Source: Pseudomonadota bacterium (GTDB taxonomy: Bacteria; Pseudomonadota; Gammaproteobacteria; Burkholderiales; Rhodocyclaceae). Taken from it: 64,000 nt of DNA. Both the position numbers and the translations under genes were made by a program. Location: the NCBI GenBank assembly GCA_018241665.1, contig JAFEDK010000005.1, forward strand, positions 124,001-188,000, written 5' to 3'. Numbering within the stretch: the first letter of the stretch is position 1; every line of letters starts with the position of its first letter. Below are positions 9,301 to 16,994 of the stretch, one piece after another. Below the pieces are notes generated by a model. The model had not been told where the DNA came from, made no database searches, and saw nothing but the letters and a program-made list of their open reading frames with translations.

Positions 9301-10359
9301 CGAGGCGTTCTCGGCGAGCAGCTGGAAGCCGGCCCGCGACGCCTCCAGCTCACCCGTGCGGGCGGCCACCTGGGCGGCAAACCGGCGGGCGAGCAGGACG
9401 AAGAGCACCACCATCGCCAGCCCGATCAGCAGCATGCGCTGGCGCAGGGCCCGCGCCTCGCCCATCGCGTCGTCGAAGCGCTCGCGCAGCACGATGTGCC
9501 AGCCGAGGCCGTTGTCCTCGCCCGGCACCGGCACGACGGCGGTGAGATAGCGCACCCCGTCGATGAGCTCGTCGAAGACTCCCTGCGCCCCGTCTCGCCC
9601 GGCCGGCACGATGGCCTCCCCGAGGCGCCCGTAGGGATACAGCACGACCCCCTGGGCGCTGACGATCAAGACCTCCGGCCGAGCGGCGGCGCCGGTCCGG
9701 GCAACCGCCTTCTCGACCGTCGCGGTCACCCAGCCCCACGGCACATGCGCGCCGACGACGCCCTTCAGCTGCCCCCGGGCATCGTGGACCGGCGCGGCGA
9801 CGTCGATGAAGCGCAGCGGCTCGGCGTCCCCCGGCCTGGCCAGGTGGCGGGCCAGCAGGACCGCCTCATGCACGTCGCCGACGAAGGGGCCGGCCAGGCT
9901 GGCCTTGAACCATGGGCGGGCGCTGACGCATCCTCCCACCAGCAGCTGCCCGGTGGCCTGGAGGACCTTCCCGTCCGGATCGACCAGGCCGATCCACGCG
10001 AAATCGCTGCGCAGCGCCTGGTGCTTTTCGAGGAGCGCCCGCATCGCCGGCGCCGCCAGATCCCCCTGCTGCAACACCGGGCTGGAGCTCAGCAGCACGA
10101 GTTCCCGGCGCCGTTCCTGCAGGCCGACCGCCAGCAGGTCGGCCGCCATCGCCGCGCTGCCCTGCAGGCCCTGGGTCGCATTCCGGACGGCCTGGTCGGC
10201 GATGAGCTGGCCGAAATAGAGCATCGTCGCCACCAGCATGACCAGCGCGATGCCGCCAAGGCCCAGCGACAACTGGCTGCGGAGGCGGCGCAGGAAGGAC
10301 GGGGCAGGAACGGACGGAGGCATGGGCGCGGAGACAAGCCGGATAAGCACTTGCATCAT
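6340..10359 (-). CDS. Large multisensor hybrid histidine kinase (dCache-PAS3-HisKA-HATPase-REC-Hpt)
   Basis: A 1339-residue membrane kinase. Transmembrane helices near 31-55 and 310-330 bracket a periplasmic Cache-type sensor. Three PAS/PAC units follow (about 345-460, 480-610, 615-740). The HisKA motif SHELRTPMNAVLG is near 752, and an ATPase domain carries GGTGLGLSIVRKL. The receiver has IVLMDMQMPVMDG near 1048, and a C-terminal Hpt domain has MHKLVGNAG near 1191. A full internal phosphorelay is therefore encoded. The first ATG has no clear ribosome site; an in-frame ATG at 10323 is an alternative. It overlaps the downstream kinase gene by ATGA. The ligand is unknown, but the neighbouring porin and periplasmic protein suggest a small exported or imported solute. 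Confidence 0.9.
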   Translation of the reverse strand: MMQVLIRLVSAPMPPSVPAPSFLRRLRSQLSLGLGGIALVMLVATMLYFGQLIADQAVRNATQGLQGSAAMAADLLAVGLQERRRELVLLSSSPVLQQGDLAAPAMRALLEKHQALRSDFAWIGLVDPDGKVLQATGQLLVGGCVSARPWFKASLAGPFVGDVHEAVLLARHLARPGDAEPLRFIDVAAPVHDARGQLKGVVGAHVPWGWVTATVEKAVARTGAAARPEVLIVSAQGVVLYPYGRLGEAIVPAGRDGAQGVFDELIDGVRYLTAVVPVPGEDNGLGWHIVLRERFDDAMGEARALRQRMLLIGLAMVVLFVLLARRFAAQVAARTGELEASRAGFQLLAENASDVVFKAGHDGVLEWISPSVTGHVGWAPEDMVGQPFVDFVSPDDRAVLLDFREGLQPGRSGVFEARLRKRDGSYCWVSVRINPVGDADGQMHACIGGWRNIDSEKRYQAEWLNAREVAEQAMQLTQESEQRFRTIFDEAPVGIALIDSLSGRIHEVNPKFAAIAGRTRAEMLSVDWMAITHPDDLQEDLDNMARLNAGEISFFEMDKRYLRPDGSPVWIRMKVAPVQVAPGERPRHLCMVEDIMARKQAEKRQQQIEKHLRDAQKIANLGSWTWDVASGANEWSHELFRIFGYEPGEVEASYDHFFTLVAPEDHAQVKAAIAETLAGRAAYRVECRINRKDGTQRTILSQGEVERDSAGAPVSMTGTVLDMTEQKLFEQALVMAKHAAEDASRAKGDFLAFISHELRTPMNAVLGMSLLLEQTAIDDEQRATLGKIQIAGRTLLAIINDTLDLSKIEAGELALENRPFSLPALLEELRSVFAVQAVNKGLAFEVAPPPEGIPPVLLGDETRLRQVLMNLLGNAIKFTARGQVRMRLQAVEGTPRLLRCEVADSGIGIRPEAIDSLFAPFTQAEASTTRRFGGTGLGLSIVRKLAELMGGRVGVDSELGQGSLFWVEIPLIAADPAALPQAEARLDLSGFQWLSGVRALVVDDSEMNLDVAFNILSRQGAEVSLCMNGQQALDWLAMHVGAVDIVLMDMQMPVMDGFTATRRIREDSRLSQIPVVAFTAGALASQKEQALAAGASAFLTKPVDPQQLIATLRAELERRRGVPPEARPLARSAGEPAGGWPEIAGLDSAAARQRLGDDVELYVSMVDRFLGEFTGAAADGPAVAGDALAKRMHKLVGNAGLIGAVDIARRAVQVESLAQAGDTAALAPARQALAEALAGLREVAVPVIAARQEVAARALELASQAAAPVDRAQIDTLCALLEAQDFEAGGCFDALAPALRAHIGVTLFDELAGCMAQLDFRGAHQLLKPYGTGDTDLPT

Positions 10360-10410
10360 TATTGTGCATGATGCCCGGCCCCGCCCCTGAAACCTCTGTG
10401 AAAAGGTAAG

Positions 10411-12732
10411 TCAACCCGGGGGCATACCGGCACCGGGCGCCCCCGCCGGAGCGAGACGAGCCTGGATCTCCACCCGCAGGGCATCGAAGGCGTCGGCCAG
10501 CTGCCCGGCCAGTTGGCCGCACTCGGGGCTGGACTCCCCGGCGGCCTGTTCCAGCCGCATGGCCAGTTCCTGGCAGGCCGTGGCGGACAGATTGCCGCAG
10601 ACTCCACTCAGGCGGTGGGCCATGAAGCGGAGTTCGGCGAAGTTCGCCTCGGTGCCCAGCCGGCGCAAGGTGGCCGGCGTCTCGCCGTAATCGTCCACCG
10701 CCCGGCGCAACAGCTTGTCGATCAGGGCCGGCCGGCCATCGAAGCGCAGCCGCAGAGCCGGCCAGTCGAGCGCGCCGGCGCCGGCAGGCCCGGACAGGCT
10801 GGCCTGCGCAACCGGCGCCGGGCCGCCCGGCAACGGCGCCGGACGCGGCTCGATCAGGCGGAAATCGACCACCTGCCGGATCGCCGCCACCAGCCGGTCC
10901 GACTCGATCGGCTTGGCCACATGGGCCACCATGCCCGCCGCGAAACAGCGCTCCCGCTCCTGCTGCACCGCGTGGGCGGTCAGGCCGATCACCGGCAGGC
11001 CGGGGGCCAGCTCGCGGATCAGGCGGGTCGCCTCGTAGCCATCCATTTCCGGCATCTGGATGTCCATCAGCACCACGTCGTAGGCGGTGGGCTGCTGGGC
11101 GAGGCAATCGACGGCCTGGCGGCCGTTCTCGGCAAAGCGGCAGTGGGCGCCTTCGTGCCGCAGCAGGTCCTCCAGCACCACGCGGTTGAGCTCGACATCC
11201 TCGGCGGCCAGCACCCGCAGGCCCGCCAGCCGCTGCGCCGCCGGCAGCGCCTGCGCCGGGCAGACTGCACTGGATTCGGGCGCCGCCGCCTCGACGAGGG
11301 GAAGGCGCAGGCTGAAGCAGCTGCCCTCCCCGGCCCGGCTGCGGACCTCGATCCGGCCTCCCATCAGCTGCGCCAGGCGCAGCGAGATCGCCAGCCCCAG
11401 CCCGGTGCCGCCGAAGTTGCGGGTGGTCTGGTTGTTGGCCTGCTCGAAGGGCAGGAAGATCCGCCCGAGCTGCTCCCCGGTCATGCCGATGCCTTCATCG
11501 GCGACCTCGAACAGCAGCTCGCCGCCCTCGGCCCGCAGCGCCAGCGATACACGCCCGCGGGCGGTGAACTTGATCGCATTGGAGAGCAGGTTGACCAGGA
11601 TCTGCCGGATGCGCAGCGCATCCCCTTCGACCCAGGCCGGCAAGCCGGCCGCCACGTCCACCGCCAGATCGAGGCCTTTTTCCTGGCTGCGCGTGCGTAC
11701 CAGCTCGCCGGTCTCGGCCATCAGGGTGCCCAGGCAGACGGGGGCCGGATCGATCTCGAGCTTGCCGGCCTCGATGCGCGAGAAGTCCAGGATGTCGTTG
11801 AGCACCCCCAGCAGGTGCTCCCCCGCCGTCAGGATGCGCCGGAAGTGCTCCCGCCCGGCCCCGTCCGGGCTGTCCCGCGCGCCGATGCGCGCCAGCCCCA
11901 GCACCGCATTCATCGGCGTCCGGATCTCATGGCTCATGTTGGCCAGGAAGGTGCCCTTGGCCTCCGAGGCCGCTTCCGCCAGCTGCCGCGCCCGCTCCGA
12001 CTCGTCCATGGCGTCGGCCAGCCGGTCCGACAGCGCGTTGATGTCGGCCACCAGCTGGCCCAGCTCGGTGCCCTCATGCCCCGTCGGGACCGACAGGTGC
12101 TGGCGGTCGCCGGGCGTCTTGCCTTTCAGCTCCGAGGAGATGCGGAGCAGCGGGCGGATGAAGAAATGCCCGAAGGCCGCGACGAGGACCAGCAGCACGA
12201 ACAGCAGCTGCAGCGCCAGCTGCTGCAGGGCCAGGCGGATGTCGGACTCGCGCAGGGCGGACACCACCTGCCCGTCCGCGAGCAGGGTGATCTCGCCGAT
12301 CGTCTTGTCCTTGCTGAACGGCGAACCGATGCGCCGGGTGATGGGTTTGACGTGGCCGGCTTCAGCGCCGCGGCCGGCCGCCCCGCGCTCGAGCTGCGCC
12401 AGGAGCTCGGCCTCGCTGCGGATCACCACGCTGAGCACCTCGGGATTGCTCATCAGGCCCTGGGCCACCTCCCTGGCCAGTTCGCGGTCCTGCACGTAGC
12501 ACACCACCTTGAGGGCGCTCTCCACGGTGCCCAGCAGGCGCTCGAGGCGGGCCTCGATGGTCCGGGTGGCCCGCTCGCCGGTCACGTGGGCGGTATAGGT
12601 CATCGAGAAGATGCTGGCGACCAGGAAGGCGATGACCGTCACCGCCGCCGCATGCACGGTGATGCCACGGTTCCACAGGCCCGCCATCCCGGGCTGCCGT
12701 GCTCCCGCTGAGCTGGCCCCCGGCGCGGTCAT
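10411..12732 (-). CDS. Membrane hybrid histidine kinase (HAMP-HisKA-HATPase-REC-Hpt)
   Basis: A 773-residue kinase with helices near 25-50 and 165-190 enclosing a roughly 115-residue periplasmic domain. HAMP follows, then HisKA (SHEIRTPMNAVLG, His near 270), an ATPase domain (GGTGLGLAISLRL), a receiver (VVLMDIQMPEMDGYE, Asp near 557) and a C-terminal Hpt (MAHRLSGVCGNL, His near 704). It resembles BarA/TorS-type phosphorelay kinases but has no recognised sensor family. Its ATG overlaps the stop of the upstream periplasmic protein gene (ATGA). The adjacent binding-type protein is a candidate partner for its periplasmic domain. Confidence 0.9.
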   Translation of the reverse strand: MTAPGASSAGARQPGMAGLWNRGITVHAAAVTVIAFLVASIFSMTYTAHVTGERATRTIEARLERLLGTVESALKVVCYVQDRELAREVAQGLMSNPEVLSVVIRSEAELLAQLERGAAGRGAEAGHVKPITRRIGSPFSKDKTIGEITLLADGQVVSALRESDIRLALQQLALQLLFVLLVLVAAFGHFFIRPLLRISSELKGKTPGDRQHLSVPTGHEGTELGQLVADINALSDRLADAMDESERARQLAEAASEAKGTFLANMSHEIRTPMNAVLGLARIGARDSPDGAGREHFRRILTAGEHLLGVLNDILDFSRIEAGKLEIDPAPVCLGTLMAETGELVRTRSQEKGLDLAVDVAAGLPAWVEGDALRIRQILVNLLSNAIKFTARGRVSLALRAEGGELLFEVADEGIGMTGEQLGRIFLPFEQANNQTTRNFGGTGLGLAISLRLAQLMGGRIEVRSRAGEGSCFSLRLPLVEAAAPESSAVCPAQALPAAQRLAGLRVLAAEDVELNRVVLEDLLRHEGAHCRFAENGRQAVDCLAQQPTAYDVVLMDIQMPEMDGYEATRLIRELAPGLPVIGLTAHAVQQERERCFAAGMVAHVAKPIESDRLVAAIRQVVDFRLIEPRPAPLPGGPAPVAQASLSGPAGAGALDWPALRLRFDGRPALIDKLLRRAVDDYGETPATLRRLGTEANFAELRFMAHRLSGVCGNLSATACQELAMRLEQAAGESSPECGQLAGQLADAFDALRVEIQARLAPAGAPGAGMPPG

Positions 12733-13160
12733 GGATTCCCCAGCGACAGGACGATCCGCAGCCGCTCATCGACCTGGCTGCGTTCGAGGTAGCCCACCGC
12801 CCCCTCGACGCTGGCCACCGCCTTGATGAGCTCCGCGGCGGACGGGCTGACCTCGGGCGGCTTGGTCTTGCCGGAGAAATACAGCCGGGCCCAGTAGGCG
12901 CTGATCTCGGCCGGGTTCTTGTCCACCAGGCGGCGATAGAACACCGTGCGCAGCTCGTCGCCGGGGGGAAGGTCATAGGGCCGCGCCTGCCCCCCCGACG
13001 GCAGCTTCCGGTAGCGGCCGAGGAAGATATTGATGACCTCATCCTGCGTCAGCGACTTGATGCCGCTGCCGGCCCCCACCACCACGACCACTTCCGCCAG
13101 CACCGATGTCGGCGCTAACGCGGCCAGCAGGGCGAACAGGAAGGTACGCAGCTTGGCCAT
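12729..13160 (-). CDS. Short periplasmic phosphate-binding-type (PstS-like fold) protein
   Basis: A 143-residue exported protein with a Sec signal (FLFALLAALAPTSVLA, cleavage after about residue 22). The mature part resembles half of a PstS-like periplasmic binding protein: GAGSGIKSLTQDEVINIFLG is a typical start of the small PBP-like proteins found next to porins and sensor kinases. It is too short for a full two-lobed transporter component, and no ABC permease is nearby, so a sensory rather than uptake role is inferred. It lies 6 bases after the porin gene and overlaps the kinase gene by four bases. Confidence 0.8.
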   Translation of the reverse strand: MAKLRTFLFALLAALAPTSVLAEVVVVVGAGSGIKSLTQDEVINIFLGRYRKLPSGGQARPYDLPPGDELRTVFYRRLVDKNPAEISAYWARLYFSGKTKPPEVSPSAAELIKAVASVEGAVGYLERSQVDERLRIVLSLGNP

Positions 13161-13166
13161 GGTCGG

Positions 13167-14519
13167 TCAGTAGGCGAAATCCAGCGCGGCGCTGATCACA
13201 TTCATGCGCCCGTCCCACTGGATGTTGGAACCGCGAAACAGGAATATCGAATCGCTGCTGCCCCGGATGGCATCGGCCTGGAACTTGAGGGCCCAGTTGG
13301 GCCGGAAATCCCAGCGCACCCCCAGCGTTACCGTGTGCTGCTGCAGATGGGTGGCCGCGACGATCTCCTTCCCGAGCGCATTCAGGGCGGGCCCGAAGGG
13401 GCCGGCCGGCACCGTGGTGACCCGGCCCGGCGTGCTCTTCACCCAGGAATACCCCAGATAAGGCGTCAGCGCGCCAAAGCGGTAGGCCCCGAGCACGAAA
13501 CCGGCCCGGCTGTCCTCGTAGGATTCGCTCTGATGCTTGATCCGGCCGATCATCCCCTGCAGCTGCAGCGCCCCCTTGTCGTAAACCACGCCGACCGAAT
13601 CGAAGCGGGAGTGGGTATTGACGGTGCTGAGCTCCGGCAGCTGGCCGGTGAGATCGACCGGGGCGATCGCCCTGAACGGCGCCAGCGCCGGCTTCGAGGC
13701 GATCAGCAGATTGGTCAGGTAGTTGAGGGGCAGCTCGTGCGACGAGAACTTCACCTCCATGTGGGTGGCCCGCAACTGCCACGGCCCCTTCAGATAATCC
13801 AGATAGCCGCCGAACAGCTGCGACCCGCTGATGTCCCAGGTCACCGGATCGAAGAAACCGGTTCGTTCCGGAGAGCGCCCCCCGTACAGCTTGGCGCGCA
13901 GCACCCCGTCCCCCAAGCCGGTGCTCGCCATCACGTCGGCGCCGTCGAAATAGGCGAACACCAGCGAACCGTAGAAATCAGGAGGCGGGCGGATGGCGAT
14001 GTTCGAATAACCGACCAGCCGTGAATCGGCCAGCATGTAGATCTCCGGCGCCAGCCGCCCGACGCGGACCTGCAGGTCCGGCGAGAACTCGTGGCGGAGA
14101 AAGGCCCACGACACCTCCGGCGTGTGGTTGCCCTCCGGGCGATAGCGGCTGATCACCTGCAAAGCCCCCTCGGTTTGCGGCCCAAGGCGCAGGTTCATCT
14201 GCACGCCCAGCACCGAATCGTTGCGGGTCGTCCACTGCCGGGAGATCCCGCGCGGCTGCGACAGATCCCGCACGAACTCGGCGCCATTGCTGTCCGACCG
14301 CGCCACCCCGAGGGTGCCGAAGCCCTTGAACTCCACCGGCCAGCCCGCGGCCGGCAAGGCCGTGTCCTCGGCATGGACGGAAACGGACGGCAGGACGGCT
14401 GCCATCACGAGAAGCCTGGCTAGCGCGCGAATCGAGGCGTAGAGATCGACGTCGTCGCACATCGGCATGGGACCTGGGACTCGAGAAAACCGGTTGAAGC
14501 TGGGGAGGGGACCGGTCAA
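13167..14519 (-). CDS. Outer-membrane porin-like beta-barrel protein
   Basis: A protein of about 450 residues with an N-terminal signal (ARLLVMAAVLPSVSVHA) and a mature part of alternating, aromatic-rich strands. It ends in aromatic Tyr (ALDFAY), the usual outer-membrane assembly signal. It resembles the short porin-like proteins paired with PstS-like sensory proteins. The start is uncertain: a TTG at 14519 has a strong AGGAGG 11 bases upstream, whereas ATGs at 14468 and 14462 give a more usual signal length but lack a ribosome site. As first gene of the operon, it may admit the solute sensed by the downstream kinases. Confidence 0.8.
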   Translation of the reverse strand: MTGPLPSFNRFSRVPGPMPMCDDVDLYASIRALARLLVMAAVLPSVSVHAEDTALPAAGWPVEFKGFGTLGVARSDSNGAEFVRDLSQPRGISRQWTTRNDSVLGVQMNLRLGPQTEGALQVISRYRPEGNHTPEVSWAFLRHEFSPDLQVRVGRLAPEIYMLADSRLVGYSNIAIRPPPDFYGSLVFAYFDGADVMASTGLGDGVLRAKLYGGRSPERTGFFDPVTWDISGSQLFGGYLDYLKGPWQLRATHMEVKFSSHELPLNYLTNLLIASKPALAPFRAIAPVDLTGQLPELSTVNTHSRFDSVGVVYDKGALQLQGMIGRIKHQSESYEDSRAGFVLGAYRFGALTPYLGYSWVKSTPGRVTTVPAGPFGPALNALGKEIVAATHLQQHTVTLGVRWDFRPNWALKFQADAIRGSSDSIFLFRGSNIQWDGRMNVISAALDFAY

Positions 14520-14530
14520 GGAGATCTGCG

Positions 14531-14536
14531 CCTCCT
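14531..14536 (-). promoter_or_regulatory. Ribosome binding site supporting the TTG start of the porin gene
   Basis: The minus strand reads AGGAGG here, 11 bases before the TTG at 14519. The downstream ATG codons at 14468 and 14462 lack a comparable site, which makes the TTG start likely. Confidence 0.5.
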
Positions 14537-14828
14537 GTGACCAACTTCATCATAGCCAGACACGGCGTACCCGGACAGTGTAACCATGCTGCATTCCGTA
14601 CGAACACCCAAAATTTAACAGTTTGGACGAAAACAGTACCGCATTCCGGCGCTTCAAACCGAGGCCGGCCGGAATAAAAGCAAATCGCAGCGGCAATAAT
14701 GAAAAGAATGAAACGAAAACCGCGATTTTGTTTTCGGCTAATAAGAAATAACGATAAAAATCATAAAAATCAAAAGACTTGGCACAGCGGCCGGCTTCGA
14801 ATGGTTTCTTATTTCAATAAGCAGGGAT
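14537..14828. other. AT-rich intergenic DNA
   Basis: About 290 bases upstream of the porin operon, including a strongly AT-rich tract (14690-14790) rich in short A-runs. It probably carries the porin operon promoter; TATGAT occurs on the minus strand near 14550, but I could not pair it with a convincing -35 box. No coding sequence is supported. Confidence 0.5.
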
Positions 14829-14850
14829 GGGCGAATGAATTCGCCCCCAC
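14829..14850. repeat. Single arm of the 67-bp repeat family
   Basis: One right-hand arm, GGGCGAATGAATTCGCCC plus CCAC, without a recognisable left partner: a solo REP-like palindrome. Confidence 0.85.
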
Positions 14851-14885
14851 GGGCATCGGGACAGTTTTTACATATGAAAAAATAA

Positions 14886-14918
14886 AAACCCCCGACGCCT
14901 ATTGAGCGCCGGGGGTTT
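14886..14918 (-). terminator. Rho-independent terminator, minus-strand direction
   Basis: A 13-base stem (AAACCCCCGACGC with GCGCCGGGGGTTT, one mismatch) and 7-base loop. On the minus strand the stem is followed by a run of T residues. It would end minus-strand transcripts coming from the GAPDH-like operon (15571-18163), which would then carry the 21-bp array in their 3' untranslated region. Confidence 0.8.
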
Positions 14919-15003
14919 CAAAATGGTGACTCTCTTCCTGTTGGGCCCCGCCCCCCGTTGGGCCTCTCCCGCTGGGACTCTCCTGTAGGGACCCTCTCCC
15001 CAC

Positions 15004-15070
15004 GTGGGGGCGAATTCATTCGCCCGCAGACTTCGATCAACCGGCTGAGGCCAAATGAATTCACCCCCAC
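15004..15070. repeat. 67-bp paired-palindrome repeat (REPIN-like), copy 3
   Basis: A perfect left arm, 23-base spacer with core TCGATCAA, and a slightly decayed right arm (AAATGAATTCACCCC). Confidence 0.9.
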
Positions 15071-15182
15071 AGAAGCCAGTCCCAACAGGAGCCCGCCGCA
15101 CAGGAATCAGCTCGGTACTCCACCCAACTCTCCAGCCCGCCAGTCCCGTACAGACCACGCAGTCAAAAAAGCACGCCACCGG

Positions 15183-15540
15183 AAGATTTTTTCATGCCGA
15201 GGAATCATTTCTTCATATGAAAGAAAGCCTTTTTCAGATGACAGAAATGCGGAGACGCATGACAGAACCAGCGGGACACGCCCCCCAATCCCTCAGCCAT
15301 GTGTCGCAACCATCCAGCCACATGCCAGAACCATTCCGACACGTGACGCAGGTATTCCGTCATGTGTCGCAATCATCCAGCGGCGTGTCGCGCACCTTTT
15401 GTCATGTGACAAAACCAGTTTGTGGCGTGACGCGGTGCTTTTTCCATATGACAAAACATGTTTGCCATATGGAAAAAACAGTTTTTCATGAGGAAAAATG
15501 ATTTTTTCAGGCGGAGAAATCATTCTTTCATAGAGAGTGT
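15183..15540. repeat. Phase-locked degenerate 21-bp tandem array, at least 17 units
   Basis: Seventeen consecutive units with no insertion or deletion. Hexamer centres of the type CAYRTG begin at 15193, 15214, 15235, 15256, 15277, 15298, 15319, 15340, 15361, 15382, 15403, 15424, 15445, 15466, 15487, 15508 and 15529. A weaker unit (CACGCC) at 15172 keeps the phase. Many units are themselves near-palindromes, for example TTTTGTCATGTGACAAAA. Units diverge strongly in sequence while spacing is invariant. Because 21 is a multiple of three, open frames arise on both strands, including a 94-codon heptad frame from the ATG at 15217 to 15501 (H-M/V-T/S-E/Q/K-P pattern). Whether that frame is translated is unknown; no ribosome site precedes it. 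Confidence 0.9.
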
Positions 15541-15570
15541 CGGTAATTTTGTGTTCAACGCTCCCTGACC

Positions 15571-16557
15571 CTATCCAAGAACTGCATGCTCCGACAGCCA
15601 ATTCACGAGCTCAAGGTAACGAAATGCCGAATTTTCGTTGTCGAAATAACCCGCCAGACAGAGAGTATCTCCCTTCAAGGCAATACCCGCCTCATAGAAC
15701 ATAGCATTCCAGGGAGCCCCCAACGCGCCTTGCACGCCCGGATCCTGGTCAAGGAGCGCATAACGCCCTGCAAGCACACCATCGGTGCAGGCTGCTTGCA
15801 GAGCGCTGAGGAAAACCGGCCGCGAAGGCGGATCACAGAGCCGAAAGCGCAAATCGATCAACGAGGCGCCCGTGTATGGAATGAGCGCATAGCCAACAAA
15901 GAAGCGATCAGCGTCGAGCCATGGCAACAGACGGGGGGCCATAAACTCCAGCGTACAGGTGCGGCGTGCAGGATGGGCATGCTCGACAAGACGGTGGGCG
16001 GGGACGTTATGGATGATGTTCGCCTGCGCCTCGCGCACACCGCAAGTGTCATGCAGCCAGTGCGCCAGCGGTACGAAAGCATTAACAGTGCAGGACCCAT
16101 AGGAAATCACTCGAGATTTACTATGAAGATCTCCCTGATTGAACCCCATCACCAACGTCTGATCCGCGTCCCAGCTAGTGGCAGAGATAAGTACATGACC
16201 GGTCTTGCCTTTAAGGAAAGGCTGGCAGTCTGCCGCTATGGAATACCGCCCAGAACACTCCAGCCACAGCCCAGGCTCTCCCAGCCAAGGAGCATGAATG
16301 GCAGAACCGTGGTGGAAGGCGATGCATAGACGCACCCCATCTGCACGGGTGAGACACAAACAGCCCGCCTCCACCGTCGGTGCAGCCGAGCTGAAATCCA
16401 GCCGATCGTGTTCTCTAAGCAGAGTACAGACGGCCTCCGCGCTCAGATATTCGTCACAGGCGTAGTCGATAGAAAACTCGCACTCACCAGCAGCCAGCCA
16501 CGCATGGATGAGATGCTGGCCAAACCGGCCAAGCCCATTCAAGGCCACGGAAATCAT
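15571..16557 (-). CDS. Glyceraldehyde-3-phosphate dehydrogenase-like protein
   Basis: A 328-residue divergent member of the GAPDH superfamily. The Rossmann start VALNGLGRFGQHL replaces the usual NGFGRIGR. The catalytic Cys156 lies in SYGSCTVNAF (canonical SNASCTTN), and His183 in IIHNVPAHR matches the base position. It is unlikely to be the glycolytic enzyme. Its place as last gene of a three-gene overlapping set with a cytidylyltransferase and a LicD-type transferase suggests oxidation or reduction of an activated polyol or aldehyde for surface decoration. The ATG overlaps the upstream gene by ATGA. Confidence 0.8.
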   Translation of the reverse strand: MISVALNGLGRFGQHLIHAWLAAGECEFSIDYACDEYLSAEAVCTLLREHDRLDFSSAAPTVEAGCLCLTRADGVRLCIAFHHGSAIHAPWLGEPGLWLECSGRYSIAADCQPFLKGKTGHVLISATSWDADQTLVMGFNQGDLHSKSRVISYGSCTVNAFVPLAHWLHDTCGVREAQANIIHNVPAHRLVEHAHPARRTCTLEFMAPRLLPWLDADRFFVGYALIPYTGASLIDLRFRLCDPPSRPVFLSALQAACTDGVLAGRYALLDQDPGVQGALGAPWNAMFYEAGIALKGDTLCLAGYFDNENSAFRYLELVNWLSEHAVLG

Positions 16558-16994
16558 GTCGTCCCGCCTTGACGAATGCGCTCAAGAATCAGCGTAGTCG
16601 ACAACCCCTTAGTCTCTGGTGCGAAACTCACCGAGATGCCCCGCTGCGCTAGGGCCGGAATCAAGCGCGCCCAACGGGCACTCCCCTCCCATCCGCCCCC
16701 CGCCACAACATGATCAATCTGCCAGCTGGCAATCCATACCGCCGCAGCGTCTGTCTCCTCGGTGCTGCAGGGCTGCAACGCTGCTTCATCCACCCAGCCA
16801 AGGCCACGCACGATTTCGAGCCGCTCGAGCTCCGGAATGATTGGAAGCTTTTTCTTTGCACTCACACTGACGGCGTCGGTGCTGACAGCGACAACAAGGA
16901 CACGCCCCTGCTCACGGGCGTACTGCAGATAACGGAGGTGCCCGACGTGGAAAAGGTCAAACACGCCAACGGCCAGAACGCGGCGAGGCGTCAT
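16554..16994 (-). CDS. TagD/RfaE-type cytidylyltransferase
   Basis: A 146-residue nucleotidyltransferase of the glycerol-3-phosphate cytidylyltransferase class. It has the HxGH motif in GVFDLFHVGHLRYL (HVGH at 17-20) and a C-terminal KGLSTTLI resembling the STT(K/R)I signature. It should activate a phosphorylated polyol or similar with CTP. An ATG at 16994 overlapping the upstream stop (ATGA) was preferred to a GTG six bases earlier. It sits between a LicD-like protein and a GAPDH-like enzyme, fitting a CDP-activated donor pathway. The exact substrate is not determinable. Confidence 0.85.
   Translation of the reverse strand: MTPRRVLAVGVFDLFHVGHLRYLQYAREQGRVLVVAVSTDAVSVSAKKKLPIIPELERLEIVRGLGWVDEAALQPCSTEETDAAAVWIASWQIDHVVAGGGWEGSARWARLIPALAQRGISVSFAPETKGLSTTLILERIRQGGTT

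Noticed and set aside
6388-10371. A long open frame antisense to the large hybrid kinase
   Set aside because: High GC suppresses stops on the opposite strand. The plus-strand translation is His/Gln/Arg-rich without domains; the minus strand encodes complete kinase motifs.
10513-12711. A long plus-strand frame opposite the HAMP hybrid kinase
   Set aside because: It has the same antisense-GC artefact pattern, with no recognisable motif.
15217-15501. A 94-codon heptad-repeat protein
   Set aside because: Not listed as a gene because a 21-base period keeps frames open by itself, no ribosome site precedes the ATG, and the minus strand is also open. It is kept as a possibility within the repeat entry.
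15183-15540. Possible CRISPR array
   Set aside because: There is no alternation of identical repeats and unique spacers; units are 21 bases, degenerate and contiguous, and no cas gene is present.
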